From RGIG5270 sp045657185 (GTDB lineage Bacteria > Verrucomicrobiota > Lentisphaeria > Victivallales > Victivallaceae): a DNA stretch of 39,726 nt. The notes beneath the pieces were generated by a model. That model saw only the letters and a program-made list of their open reading frames with translations. It had not been told where the DNA came from and did not search any database. The DNA is taken from contig JAZOSO010000214.1 in assembly GCA_045657185.1 (NCBI GenBank), forward strand, positions 1 to 39,726, given 5' to 3'. The translations under genes were made by a program, and so were the position numbers. Below are positions 1 to 8,465 of this stretch, one piece after another. The first letter of the stretch is position 1. Each line of letters opens with the position of its first letter.

Positions 1-43
1 CAAAAAATAAAGAAAGATGTTGAACAAGAAATAGGCAATTACA

Positions 44-131
44 GTCGTACCCGGCGCCGGGTGCAGGGGCGGCGTAAGCTCCTGCAAAAAAAGCACAAGA
101 TACAGCTATCTCCCCATATTGGGAACATAGC
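44..131 (-). repeat. Dispersed repeat, copy A (5' module only, inverted)
   Basis: Read on the minus strand, this segment matches 39358-39444 on the plus strand at about 81 of 88 aligned positions with one gap. It contains a hairpin (GCAGGAGC / GCCCCTGC, one mismatch, 7-base loop) and the 12-base palindrome CCCGGCGCCGGG. Similarity stops after GGGTACGAC; the 3' half present in the two other copies is absent, and 1-43 looks unrelated. GCCACAAT at 130-137 (+) matches the motif found at the 3' ends of copies B and C, so it may be a short terminal inverted repeat. The rest of 1-197 is AT-rich without a credible gene. Confidence 0.85.
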
Positions 132-197
132 CACAATAAAAAATAATTATCAAAAAAATGGTTATCAACCAATATGAGGGACAGAGCGCAAAAAAAA

Positions 198-239
198 GGT
201 GCTGCTGCACATCTCTGTTGATGTTTGCAGCAGCACCTG
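198..239 (-). terminator. Rho-independent terminator of secA
   Basis: The arms AGGTGCTGCTGC and GCAGCAGCACCT form a perfect 12-bp stem, with a further ACATC/GATGT pairing inside the loop. On the minus strand the stem is followed by eight T. It lies just past the secA stop codon. Confidence 0.9.
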
Positions 240-256
240 AGAAGCAGTTTATATTT

Positions 257-3244
257 TTATTTACCGCAGCACTTTTTGTATTTTTTGCCGCTGCCGCAGG
301 GACACGGGTCGTTGCGGCCGATTTTTTCCTCGGTACGGCGGTAGGTGCTGACTATCGGGACTTCTTCAGCGTCCTGTATTTCTTCCATTGACTGGCGGCG
401 GCCCTCAAGAACTTCCAAAAGTTCACTGCTGACTTCGGCCTTGTCAATATTCATCTGCTGCTGCTGAAGTGCAAGAAGCTTTTCAAATTCTTCCAGACTG
501 CTGACTGTAACACGGAAAAGATTGGCGACAACAGACAGATAAACTTTGTCCATCATCTTTTTGAAAACATCATAAGCCTCGTTTTTATACTCAACCAGCG
601 GGTCTTTCTGCGCATAAACCCGCAATGACATGCTCGAACGCAATCCGTCCATGGCGTACAGATGTTCCTGCCACAAACTGTCAATGGATTCAAGAATGGT
701 ATGACGCTCCAGATAATCAACATTTTCAGGAGTCATAACCTCATTTTTGAGATTATATGCAGCTTCAATTTTTTCGGTAAGCTGGAGAACCAGTGCCTGC
801 GGGTCTTTCAGCATGCCGTTTTCAAATCCGGCAGTAAGTTCTTCCTCCTTGAACTCAATCGGGAAAGACATATTCAAATACTCTGTCAGACGGGCTTTAT
901 CATAAGTGCTTTCTCCTTCACGCGGAGTGGCACAGGCATTGACATTTTCGGTAAGCACATCTTCAACAATAGCAAACAATACATCATGCGGATTGTCAGA
1001 CAAAAGCGCATCCTTACGCAAACCGTAGATGATTTCACGCTGTTTATTCATAACATCGTCAAATTCCAGTGTATGTTTACGGATGGCAAAATGCTGCTGT
1101 TCAACACGGCGCTGTGCAGTTTCAATCGAACGGTTCAGCAAGGGATGTTGAAGTTCTTCGCCCTCTTCGATACCGAATTTATCAAAAATGCCGACAATTC
1201 TGTCTGAACCGAAAAGACGCATCAGATTATCTTCCAAAGAGACATAGAATTTTGAAGAACCGGGGTCGCCCTGACGGCTGCAGCGTCCGCGCAACTGACG
1301 GTCAATACGGCGGGAGTCGTGACGGGAACTGCCGATAACATGCAAACCGCCGAGTTCGGCAACGCCTTCACCGAGTTTGATATCTGTACCGCGGCCTGCC
1401 ATGTTGGTAGCAACTGTAACTGCGCCTTTCTGACCTGCTTCGGCGACGATTTCAGCTTCACGCATGTTGTTTTTTGCATTAAGTACATTATGAGGAATGT
1501 TTTTACGGCGGAGCATACGGCTCAAAATTTCAGAATCTTCAACAGAAATGGTACCGAGCAGCACAGGCTGACCGAGAGCATGACGGCGTTCAACTTCATC
1601 AACAATAGCATTGAATTTCTCACGCTTGGTCTTGAAAATGGAGTCATTATCATCTTTGCGGATACAGGGACGGTTGGGCGGAATGACCATAACATCCAAT
1701 TTATAAATCTGATAAAATTCGTTGGCTTCAGTTTCCGCTGTACCTGTCATACCTGCCAATTTTTCATACATACGGAAATAATTCTGAATGGTGATTGTCG
1801 CCATAGTCTGGGTTTCCTGTTCAATTTGAACCCTTTCTTTAGCTTCAAGTGCCTGATGCAGACCGTCACTGAAACGGCGTCCGGGCATCAAGCGTCCTGT
1901 GTGTTCGTCAACAATCATTACCTTACCTTCCTGAACGACGTAATGAACGTCTTTTTCAAAGAGGCAGTAGGCTTTGAGCAGCTGTGAAATATCGTGGAGT
2001 TTTTCGCTCTGAGCAGAAAAATCCTCCTGAAATTTCTGCCGTTTTTCAATGCGTTCTTTTTCAGAAAGTGAAGTATCGCTTTCAATCTCGTGAATAGTCA
2101 TCAGCAAGTCAGGCAGAATAAAGTCTTCGGGATGACCGGGGGCGATAGCTTCACGGCCTTTGGCTGTAAGGTCAGCTTCATTGCTTTTTTCATCAATAGT
2201 AAAGAAAAGTTCGCTCTGAACTTCCTGAATCATACCGCGGTTGTTGTCACTGCGGACAAAAGATTCGTATTTCTCCAATGCCTTGAGCAACTCTCCGTCC
2301 TCAAGCGCACGCAAAAGCTGTTTATGAGTCGGCATACCGAAACGCACCTGCAAAAGTTTTCTGAGAACGATATCCAATTCATCATTGGTCATACCGTCTT
2401 CCTTCCCAAGCAGCTCGTTAGCTTCACGCATAAGGCGTGAACAGAGTGCATTCTGCTGGGTATAGACATTGGAAATAAGCGGCTGAATTGTGTCAAACTG
2501 ATGTGTTGACATCGGTACAGGACCGGAAATAATAAGCGGCGTTCTTGCTTCATCAATCAAAATACTGTCGATTTCGTCGATGATGACAAAAAAGTGGTCA
2601 CGCTGAACAAGATATTTGGCGTCAACTGCCATACCCATATCCCGGAGGTAATCAAAACCGAATTCGCTGTTAGTTCCGTAAGTAATATCACAGGCGTACT
2701 GCTCCTGACGAACCGGCGGCGGCATCATATTTTGCAGACAGCCGACAGTAAGACCGAGGAAACGGTAAATCGCACCGATCCACTCAGAGTCACGCAGTGC
2801 AAGGTAATCATTAACAGTGACCAACTGACAGTTGCGTCCGGTAAGCGCATTCAGATAAAGCGGCATGGAAGCAACCAGAGTTTTACCTTCACCTGTTGCC
2901 ATTTCTGCGATTTTGCCTCTGTGCAGTGCAATAGCACCCATGAGCTGAACATCAAACGGAATCATGTTCCATTCAAGTTCATGACCGCAGACCATAACTT
3001 TTGAACCGCAGAGACGGCGGCAGGCGTTTTTGACTACGGCGTATGCTTCGCACATGATATCGTCAGTAGTTTCACCGTTGGCAAGACGCTGTTTAAACTC
3101 AACGGTTTTATTTTTCAATTCGTCATCACTGAGAGACTGATATGAAATTTCAAGTTCATTGATACGCTTGACGAGAGGGAGCATTTTTTTAACATCTCTC
3201 TTTGATTTTGTACCGAATATTTTTTTCAACAGACTGCCAACCAT
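257..3244 (-). CDS. secA: Protein translocase subunit SecA
   Basis: SecA is the ATPase motor that drives unfolded preproteins through the SecYEG channel. Visible features are the Walker A motif MATGEGKT (about residues 115-122), a DEAD-type IIDEID block, TNMAGRGTDIKLG of the second ATPase domain, and a C-terminal SEC-C zinc motif (CPCGSGKKYKKCC). At 995 residues it is longer than the roughly 900 of E. coli. The extra length is mainly an insertion at about 240-400 inside the first nucleotide-binding domain, as known in chlamydial and other PVC SecAs. The ATG at 3244 is preferred over an upstream TTG at 3283 because AGGAG lies about 13 bases before it and MVGSLLKKIFG is a normal SecA start. It is a single-gene unit between its own promoter and terminator. 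Confidence 0.97.
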   Translation of the reverse strand: MVGSLLKKIFGTKSKRDVKKMLPLVKRINELEISYQSLSDDELKNKTVEFKQRLANGETTDDIMCEAYAVVKNACRRLCGSKVMVCGHELEWNMIPFDVQLMGAIALHRGKIAEMATGEGKTLVASMPLYLNALTGRNCQLVTVNDYLALRDSEWIGAIYRFLGLTVGCLQNMMPPPVRQEQYACDITYGTNSEFGFDYLRDMGMAVDAKYLVQRDHFFVIIDEIDSILIDEARTPLIISGPVPMSTHQFDTIQPLISNVYTQQNALCSRLMREANELLGKEDGMTNDELDIVLRKLLQVRFGMPTHKQLLRALEDGELLKALEKYESFVRSDNNRGMIQEVQSELFFTIDEKSNEADLTAKGREAIAPGHPEDFILPDLLMTIHEIESDTSLSEKERIEKRQKFQEDFSAQSEKLHDISQLLKAYCLFEKDVHYVVQEGKVMIVDEHTGRLMPGRRFSDGLHQALEAKERVQIEQETQTMATITIQNYFRMYEKLAGMTGTAETEANEFYQIYKLDVMVIPPNRPCIRKDDNDSIFKTKREKFNAIVDEVERRHALGQPVLLGTISVEDSEILSRMLRRKNIPHNVLNAKNNMREAEIVAEAGQKGAVTVATNMAGRGTDIKLGEGVAELGGLHVIGSSRHDSRRIDRQLRGRCSRQGDPGSSKFYVSLEDNLMRLFGSDRIVGIFDKFGIEEGEELQHPLLNRSIETAQRRVEQQHFAIRKHTLEFDDVMNKQREIIYGLRKDALLSDNPHDVLFAIVEDVLTENVNACATPREGESTYDKARLTEYLNMSFPIEFKEEELTAGFENGMLKDPQALVLQLTEKIEAAYNLKNEVMTPENVDYLERHTILESIDSLWQEHLYAMDGLRSSMSLRVYAQKDPLVEYKNEAYDVFKKMMDKVYLSVVANLFRVTVSSLEEFEKLLALQQQQMNIDKAEVSSELLEVLEGRRQSMEEIQDAEEVPIVSTYRRTEEKIGRNDPCPCGSGKKYKKCCGK

Positions 3245-3274
3245 AGTATTCTGTAATCTCCTGTTTTTAAGTTT

Positions 3275-3302
3275 TTTATACAAAACAATCCCGACCTGTA
3301 AA
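3275..3302 (-). promoter_or_regulatory. Putative secA promoter inside the upstream terminator
   Basis: On the minus strand, TTTACA (plus 3297-3302) and TATAAA (plus 3275-3280) are separated by 16 bases. The -35 box lies in the loop side of the hairpin that terminates the preceding gene. The spacing and 5/6 matches in both boxes support it; no other promoter fits between the terminator and secA. Confidence 0.5.
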
Positions 3303-3317
3303 AACAGATCCGGGATT
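3287..3317 (-). terminator. Terminator after the zinc-ribbon gene
   Basis: The arms AATCCCG/CGGGATT and inner CTGT/ACAG with a TTTT loop form a stable hairpin. On the minus strand it is followed by a T-rich stretch (GTTTTG). It lies 39 bases past the stop of the gene at 3356-3748. Confidence 0.7.
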
Positions 3318-3355
3318 ATTCAAAAGTCAATGTCCTGTGTGTACTGAAATAGACA

Positions 3356-3748
3356 TCAGCGGAATGTATCAGCACTTGAGGGAGCTATCCACAAATGAAA
3401 ATCCACTTTTTTGCCCCCCATTTCCAAAGTAACCAGCGTATTGAGGCGGGTCAGCAACAGAGAGTACGGCACTCTTACCGAACCTCCGGCAACATTTACC
3501 GCAACATTACTGTCCCCCAGAATATCTTCAGCATTTCTCACTGCGGCTACCAGCTCCAGCATACGGGTAAGTTTATCGCGGAGCTGAGCATCAAAGCTGT
3601 ATGTTTTATGACATTTGGAGCAGACAGCCTGAAAATCCTTGCGGATAATATCGCCGAGACTGAATTGGATAACATTGTGACAATTATCATCAAGACAGTG
3701 GAAATCCACCTGAGCCTTAGCTCCGATTGCAGCAGCTTCACTTGCCAT
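3356..3748 (-). CDS. Conserved zinc-ribbon protein of unknown function
   Basis: This is a 130-residue soluble protein that I do not recognise as a named family. Cysteines 18, 23, 43 and 46 form a Cx4C...CxxC pattern expected to bind one zinc. The part after residue 55 is hydrophobic-polar alternating, without membrane segments or catalytic motifs. AGGAAAGG sits 7 bases before the ATG. It follows the PTS EIIA gene by 21 bases and is followed by a terminator, so the two form a two-gene unit. A regulatory or adaptor role linked to EIIA is possible but is inference from position only. Confidence 0.8.
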   Translation of the reverse strand: MASEAAAIGAKAQVDFHCLDDNCHNVIQFSLGDIIRKDFQAVCSKCHKTYSFDAQLRDKLTRMLELVAAVRNAEDILGDSNVAVNVAGGSVRVPYSLLLTRLNTLVTLEMGGKKVDFHLWIAPSSADTFR

Positions 3749-3769
3749 AAAACAACCTTTCCTGAATGA

Positions 3770-4225
3770 TTAAAGAGCAGTAACAGTATTGTAGAGAACT
3801 GCGGCGTTTTCGGTGCTTTCGAGCAATTTTTCAATAACTCCGTCTTCGCGCATTTTGCGGGAAACGCTTCCGAGAAGCTGCAGATAAGCGTCCTGATTTT
3901 CATCGGGAGCAGCCATAAAAACGACCACGCGGACAGGTTTGCCGTCCTGAGCAACATAATCAGCAATATCATTTTTGGCAACGCCGATAATGATAACGGG
4001 AGCGGGGATATCGTTAACACGGATATGAGGCAAAGCCAGACCTTTACCGACAGCGGTAGTCATCATCTGTTCGCGTTTCCATGTCAGGCGATAAACAGTA
4101 TCGCGGTTCAACTTGGTCAAATCAGCAGCACGGCTGATAATTTCGTCCATGATTTGCAACTTATCAGTACCATCCAAAATCAAAACTGAATCACGGGTGA
4201 TATAGTTCAAAAAATCGCAAGCCAT
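3770..4225 (-). CDS. PTS EIIA type-2 domain protein (PtsN/fructose-type)
   Basis: This 151-residue protein is a single PTS EIIA type-2 domain. The phosphorylatable histidine is H67 in GLALPHIRV, the usual ALPH context, and the C-terminal half has the expected VVVFMAAP and QLLGSVSRKM segments. It carries no EIIB or EIIC domain, and no HPr or EI is nearby, so it is more likely a regulatory EIIA of the PtsN kind than a sugar transporter part. A strong GAGGAGG ribosome site lies 8 bases before the ATG. It heads a two-gene unit with the zinc-ribbon gene. The 295-base gap to the divergent hom gene is very T-rich and holds the hom promoter; I see no riboswitch in it. Confidence 0.9.
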   Translation of the reverse strand: MACDFLNYITRDSVLILDGTDKLQIMDEIISRAADLTKLNRDTVYRLTWKREQMMTTAVGKGLALPHIRVNDIPAPVIIIGVAKNDIADYVAQDGKPVRVVVFMAAPDENQDAYLQLLGSVSRKMREDGVIEKLLESTENAAVLYNTVTAL

Positions 4226-4403
4226 CTTTTTTCCTCCTCATAACATAGTAAATTTCAAAACATATCTTCCATTAACTTAACGCATTTTTGCTATAATTCA
4301 ACATTTTTTTGTAATTTTTTTCAATTTTTTTGCATTTTTTTTGATTTTTCACTGCATAAAAGCCGCATTTTGACAAAAAAGAGCACCTTTTTGCATTTTT
4401 TAT

Positions 4404-4454
4404 TTGACAGTTTTCAAAACGGTTGTATATTATATCTCTGTTATTTTGTATAAT
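4404..4454 (+). promoter_or_regulatory. Promoter(s) of the hom-aspartokinase operon
   Basis: A perfect -35 TTGACA at 4404-4409 is followed after 16 bases by TATATT (4426-4431), or after 18 bases by TATTAT (4428-4433). A perfect TATAAT also occurs at 4449-4454 but without a good -35 at the proper distance. The start codon of hom is about 85 bases downstream. No leader peptide or threonine/methionine riboswitch is evident. Confidence 0.65.
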
Positions 4455-4520
4455 AAGGTCGGCATTCGGGCTTTTCGATATTGCCGTATCTGTATAATCC
4501 ACCAAAGAAAAGGTAAAAAA

Positions 4521-5810
4521 GTGAAAGAAATCAAAGTAGGAATCATTGGGTTCGGTACCGTAGGTGCAGGAGTCGCCGAAAATCTGTTGAACAATTACAA
4601 CGTCATCAGTACCCGAACATCCGTAAGTGTCAAACTTCACAAAATTGCCGATTTGGATATCACAAGCGACAGAGGTATCAAAGTTCCCGATAATGTCCTT
4701 ACTACCGATGCAAACGAAGTCATCAACGAATGCGACATTGTTGTTGAACTCGTCGGCGGTACTACTATTGCCAAAAAGTTTATCCTGCAGGCTCTCAACA
4801 ATAAAAAACATGTTGTTACTGCAAACAAAGCTCTGCTTGCTCTTCACGGTGAAGAACTTTTCGCAGCCGCAAAAGCCAACGGCGTGGATATCTTTTTTGA
4901 AGCAAGTGTTGCAGGCGGTATTCCCATTATCAAAGCTCTCCGCGAAGGTCTCGTCAGCAACCGTATCAACAGTATCTACGGTATCATGAACGGTACATGC
5001 AACTACATTCTCACCCGCATGGAAAATGAAGGTGTTGATTTTGATACAGTCCTCAAAGATGCACAGAAACTCGGTTATGCCGAAGCTGAACCGAGCCTCG
5101 ATATTGACGGATTTGATACCGCTCACAAAACTGCAATTCTCAGCGCACTTGCTTACGGCAAATGGTTCGGACTTGAACCGCTCTTCGTTGAAGGCATCCG
5201 CAATATCAGCCTTTTTGATATGGGCTGCGCCGCTGAACTCGGCTACCGCATCAAACTTCTCGCCATTATCAAAAACAAAGACGGCAAAGTTGAAATGCGC
5301 GTTCACCCGACACTCGTTCATGCAGACGGCATGGTCGGCAATATCTCCGATGTCTTCAACGGTGTAATGGTTGACGGCGATACCGTCGGCAATACACTTT
5401 TCTACGGCAGAGGCGCAGGCCGCAAAGCCACAGCAAGCGCAGTCGTTGCCGATATCGTTGATGTCGCCAAAAATATCGCCGCAAATTCAGTCGGCCGCAT
5501 TCCCGCTTTTGTTGAAGGCGCACTCTTTGATGAAGTTATCCCCATGACTGAAATTGAAAGCTGTTATTATTTGCGCATGATGGTCACCGACCGTCCCGGA
5601 GTTATGGCTCAGGTCAGTCAGGTTTTTGCCGACGGCAAAATCAACATTGACAGCCTCGTTCAGCACGGCGACGGCGAAGGCAACGGCGTTCCGCTTATCA
5701 TCCTTACCGGCATGACCAAAGAAAAAGACATGCTCAACGCTATTGAGAAACTTGAAAAACTCAATTGCTCTCTTGATAAAGTCCGCATGCTCCGCATTGA
5801 AAATATCTAA
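4521..5810 (+). CDS. hom: Homoserine dehydrogenase with C-terminal ACT domain
   Basis: The enzyme reduces aspartate semialdehyde to homoserine with NAD(P)H, the branch step to threonine and methionine. VGIIGFGTVGAGV near the N-terminus is the Rossmann nucleotide-binding loop. GGIPIIKALREGL and GIMNGTCNYIL are catalytic-domain signatures, and the ACT domain (from about residue 345) would bind an allosteric amino acid. I choose the GTG at 4521, 429 residues, because the frame upstream to 4404 overlaps the promoter and has no similarity to the family; AAAGG lies about 9 bases before it. It is followed after 20 bases by aspartokinase, so two steps of the aspartate pathway are co-transcribed. Confidence 0.95.
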   Translation: MKEIKVGIIGFGTVGAGVAENLLNNYNVISTRTSVSVKLHKIADLDITSDRGIKVPDNVLTTDANEVINECDIVVELVGGTTIAKKFILQALNNKKHVVTANKALLALHGEELFAAAKANGVDIFFEASVAGGIPIIKALREGLVSNRINSIYGIMNGTCNYILTRMENEGVDFDTVLKDAQKLGYAEAEPSLDIDGFDTAHKTAILSALAYGKWFGLEPLFVEGIRNISLFDMGCAAELGYRIKLLAIIKNKDGKVEMRVHPTLVHADGMVGNISDVFNGVMVDGDTVGNTLFYGRGAGRKATASAVVADIVDVAKNIAANSVGRIPAFVEGALFDEVIPMTEIESCYYLRMMVTDRPGVMAQVSQVFADGKINIDSLVQHGDGEGNGVPLIILTGMTKEKDMLNAIEKLEKLNCSLDKVRMLRIENI

Positions 5811-5830
5811 TTGCAAAGGTTATAATTATT

Positions 5831-7237
5831 ATGGGTATCCATACAGTTGAAAAAATCGGCGGTACTTCCATGACCCGCTTCGGCGAACTGCTTGATAATG
5901 TCCTTATCGGCAACCGCAAGGAAAATGAACTCTACAACCGCATCTTTATCGTCAGTGCTTACGGCGGCATCACCAACTTGCTTCTGGAAGACAAAAAAAC
6001 AGGTGAACCCGGCGTTTACGGCAAATTTGCTGACGGCAGCAACGAATGGCTGGTCAAACTCGAAGAAACCAGAGCCAAAATGATTGAACTCAACCGTTCT
6101 TTTGAGTCAATCGGTCTTGACCAGGATGTTGCAGATGCTTTTGTCAATGAACGCATTGACGGTGTCCGTGACTGTCTGCTCCATCTGATGCAGCTGCGCA
6201 GCTTCGGTCACTTCAAACCGTCCGATTACCTGCCCGCCAGCCGTGAATTTCTGAGTGCTATCGGCGAAGCTCACAGTGCTTTCAACTCTGTTGAAATCCT
6301 CAAGAAAAAAGGCGTCAACGCCAAATTCGTTGACCTCTCCGGCTGGAAAGATAACGAAAGCCACTCCATTGAACAAATGGTTGAAAAACACCTTTCAAAC
6401 CTTGATTTTGCAACCTGCATGCCCATCGTTACCGGTTATGTCAAATGTGCCGAAGGTATCATGAACCGTTATGACAGAGGTTACAGCGAAATCACTTTCT
6501 GCAAAGTAGCATCTGTTACTGCCGCCAAAGAAGGTATTATCCACAAAGAATTTCACCTCTCCACCGGCGACCCCAAACTTATGGGTGTTGATAAGGTCAA
6601 AATCATCGGCAATACAAATTTTGATATCGCCGACCAGCTCGCAGATATGGCTATGGAAGCTATCCACCCCAAAGCCTCAAAAGAAATGGAAATCAACAAT
6701 ATTCCGATTCGTGTCAAAAACGCTTTTGACCCCGAAAACCCCGGTACTCTCATCAGTGTTGATTACATCTCCCCCACCCCCAAAGTCGATATGATTTGCG
6801 GCCGCAAAGATATCATTGCCATTGAAGTTTTTGACCCTGAAATGGTCGGTGCCAGCGGTTACGACTTCCGTCTGCTTGCCGCTTTCAACGCAAACAAAAT
6901 CAGCTACATTGCAAAAAACACCAATGCAAACACTATCACACATTATGTTTCAGAAAAATCACGCAATGTAGCAAAATGCATTGAAACTCTGGAAAAAGAA
7001 TTTCCCGGCGCATCAATCAAAATTTACAAAGTCGCTATTGTCGCCGTTATCGGTTCCAATATGAAGATTCCGGGCTTCCTCTCACGCGCCGCCGCTGCTC
7101 TTGCAAAAGAAGGCGTCAATATCTATGCGCTTGACCAGTGTATCCGTCAGGTCAATATGCAGTTCATCATCGACCGTGACGATTTTGAAAAAGCTCAAAT
7201 CGCGCTCCACAGAGACCTTGTTGAAGGAGAACTCTGA
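5831..7237 (+). CDS. ask: Aspartate kinase, ectoine-type (Ask_Ect-like)
   Basis: Aspartokinase phosphorylates aspartate, the first step to lysine, threonine and methionine. The N-terminal VEKIGGTSM is the kinase signature, and two ACT modules occupy about residues 395-468. The segments IFIVSAYGGITNLLLE, GVYGKFADG, and EAHSAFNS with GVNAKFVDLSGW match the subgroup named Ask_Ect, usually encoded with ectoine synthesis genes, better than LysC or ThrA. This is recognition from memory, not a database result. No ectA, ectB or ectC is present, and the partner here is hom. AAAGG lies about 12 bases before the ATG. The 468-residue length is normal. Confidence 0.93.
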   Translation: MGIHTVEKIGGTSMTRFGELLDNVLIGNRKENELYNRIFIVSAYGGITNLLLEDKKTGEPGVYGKFADGSNEWLVKLEETRAKMIELNRSFESIGLDQDVADAFVNERIDGVRDCLLHLMQLRSFGHFKPSDYLPASREFLSAIGEAHSAFNSVEILKKKGVNAKFVDLSGWKDNESHSIEQMVEKHLSNLDFATCMPIVTGYVKCAEGIMNRYDRGYSEITFCKVASVTAAKEGIIHKEFHLSTGDPKLMGVDKVKIIGNTNFDIADQLADMAMEAIHPKASKEMEINNIPIRVKNAFDPENPGTLISVDYISPTPKVDMICGRKDIIAIEVFDPEMVGASGYDFRLLAAFNANKISYIAKNTNANTITHYVSEKSRNVAKCIETLEKEFPGASIKIYKVAIVAVIGSNMKIPGFLSRAAAALAKEGVNIYALDQCIRQVNMQFIIDRDDFEKAQIALHRDLVEGEL

Positions 7238-7240
7238 TTT

Positions 7241-8368
7241 TTGAAATCCTTTGATATTCAAAAATATATACGAAAAAATCCGCCGCAGGATGGAAAAATT
7301 TTCCGTTCCTGTGACGGATTTTTTTCATTCGCTGTTGTCGTTCCCATGCTCAATGAAAACGATAATGCGGCAAGTTTTTTTCACTCACTGAAAACAGCCG
7401 TTGAGAACAGCAATGAAAAAATTCTCATTGCCGCAGTTGTAAATTGTGCAGAAAACTCCTCTGCTGAATTTAAAGAAGACAATCAAAAACTGCTCAAGCG
7501 TCTGCTTGCAAATGAATTTGAAATAGCCAATCTCGCTGTAATTGACTGTACATCTGAAAAGAGATATCTCAAAAACGGTGTCGGTGAGGCTCGCAAAATC
7601 GGCATGGATTTTGTCTTGAATCATTTTGACTTTAACAACTTTGAAAATTCCGTTATCGCCTCGCTTGATGCAGATACATTTATTGACAAAAATTATTTTA
7701 CTGCCATTCGTGAAAATTTCACATGCAATCCTGATTGCGGAGCATTGACTTTTGCAGTCTGTCACCGAAGCGATGCGGACAGTCCCGATGCACTTGCGCA
7801 ATATGAGTTATACATGAAATCATATTATGAAGGATTGAAATATGCAAATTCACCCTATGCTTTTTATACTGTCGGTTCCGCTTTTGCAGTACGGGCGTCA
7901 AGTTATATCCATTCAGGAGGGATGCGCAAACTCAAAGCCGGAGAAGATTTTTACTTTCTGCAAGCGGCAGTAAAAAGTTCAAAAGTCTGTCATTGTCCTG
8001 CTGTGACTGTTTATCCGTCAGCGCGTTTTTCCCCTCGCGTACCTTTCGGAACAGGTACTGCACTGCAAGCAATCAGCAATAACGAAAAAGAATACTCACC
8101 CTACCCTCAATATGCTTTTGACTTTCTGAAAAAAGTAATTGAAAATGCTGTTGCGGAAAAGCTGACTTCTCCGGAAATTTATCTTAACTCTCTGCCGCAG
8201 GATTTACTGCCTTTTTTTGAACAGCACAATTTTAGAGCCGACTGGAGAAAAGTTACAGCAAACATGCCTCAATCCCAACTGCCCTCCGCCTTTTTGCATC
8301 ACTGGTTTGACGGTTTGAAAACTCTGCAATTCATAAAATACTGCACAGCAAACTGCAAGCATAAATAA
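7241..8368 (+). CDS. Family 2 (GT-A) glycosyltransferase
   Basis: This 375-residue protein has a GT2 fold: AVVVPMLNENDNA near residue 31 is the nucleotide-binding N-terminus, SLDADTF holds the DxD metal site, and GEDFYFL is the usual ED acceptor-side motif. I see no transmembrane helices, so it is probably cytosolic or peripheral. The sugar and acceptor cannot be read from sequence. It starts with TTG, supported by GAAGGAGA 10 bases upstream inside the end of the aspartokinase gene, and is probably the third gene of that operon. There is no functional link to amino-acid synthesis that I can see. Confidence 0.8.
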   Translation: MKSFDIQKYIRKNPPQDGKIFRSCDGFFSFAVVVPMLNENDNAASFFHSLKTAVENSNEKILIAAVVNCAENSSAEFKEDNQKLLKRLLANEFEIANLAVIDCTSEKRYLKNGVGEARKIGMDFVLNHFDFNNFENSVIASLDADTFIDKNYFTAIRENFTCNPDCGALTFAVCHRSDADSPDALAQYELYMKSYYEGLKYANSPYAFYTVGSAFAVRASSYIHSGGMRKLKAGEDFYFLQAAVKSSKVCHCPAVTVYPSARFSPRVPFGTGTALQAISNNEKEYSPYPQYAFDFLKKVIENAVAEKLTSPEIYLNSLPQDLLPFFEQHNFRADWRKVTANMPQSQLPSAFLHHWFDGLKTLQFIKYCTANCKHK

Positions 8369-8416
8369 AATTTTTAACAGTTTTTTTATAAAAATATAAA
8401 GAAGTAATCTTTTTTT

Positions 8417-8444
8417 TTGAAAATTCGGTGATATATTATATATC
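8417..8444 (+). promoter_or_regulatory. Putative promoter of the MATE-TauE unit
   Basis: TTGAAA (8417-8422) and TATATC (8439-8444) are 16 bases apart. The start codon is 22 bases further on, with CCGGAGG as ribosome site. No clear terminator separates it from the preceding glycosyltransferase gene. Confidence 0.5.
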
Positions 8445-8465
8445 AATTTTTTTCCGGAGGTTTTT

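Noticed and set aside
3245..3283. Longer SecA start (TTG at 3283)
   Set aside because: It lacks a ribosome site and lies in the promoter region; the ATG at 3244 matches the family start.
4226..4520. Riboswitch or attenuator before hom
   Set aside because: The region is T-rich with scattered GCATTTT motifs but shows no conserved riboswitch core or regulatory leader peptide.
4272..5321. 349-residue open frame antisense to hom
   Set aside because: Mirror of a biased codon pattern; no family motifs, low-complexity tail, and hom on the other strand is certain.
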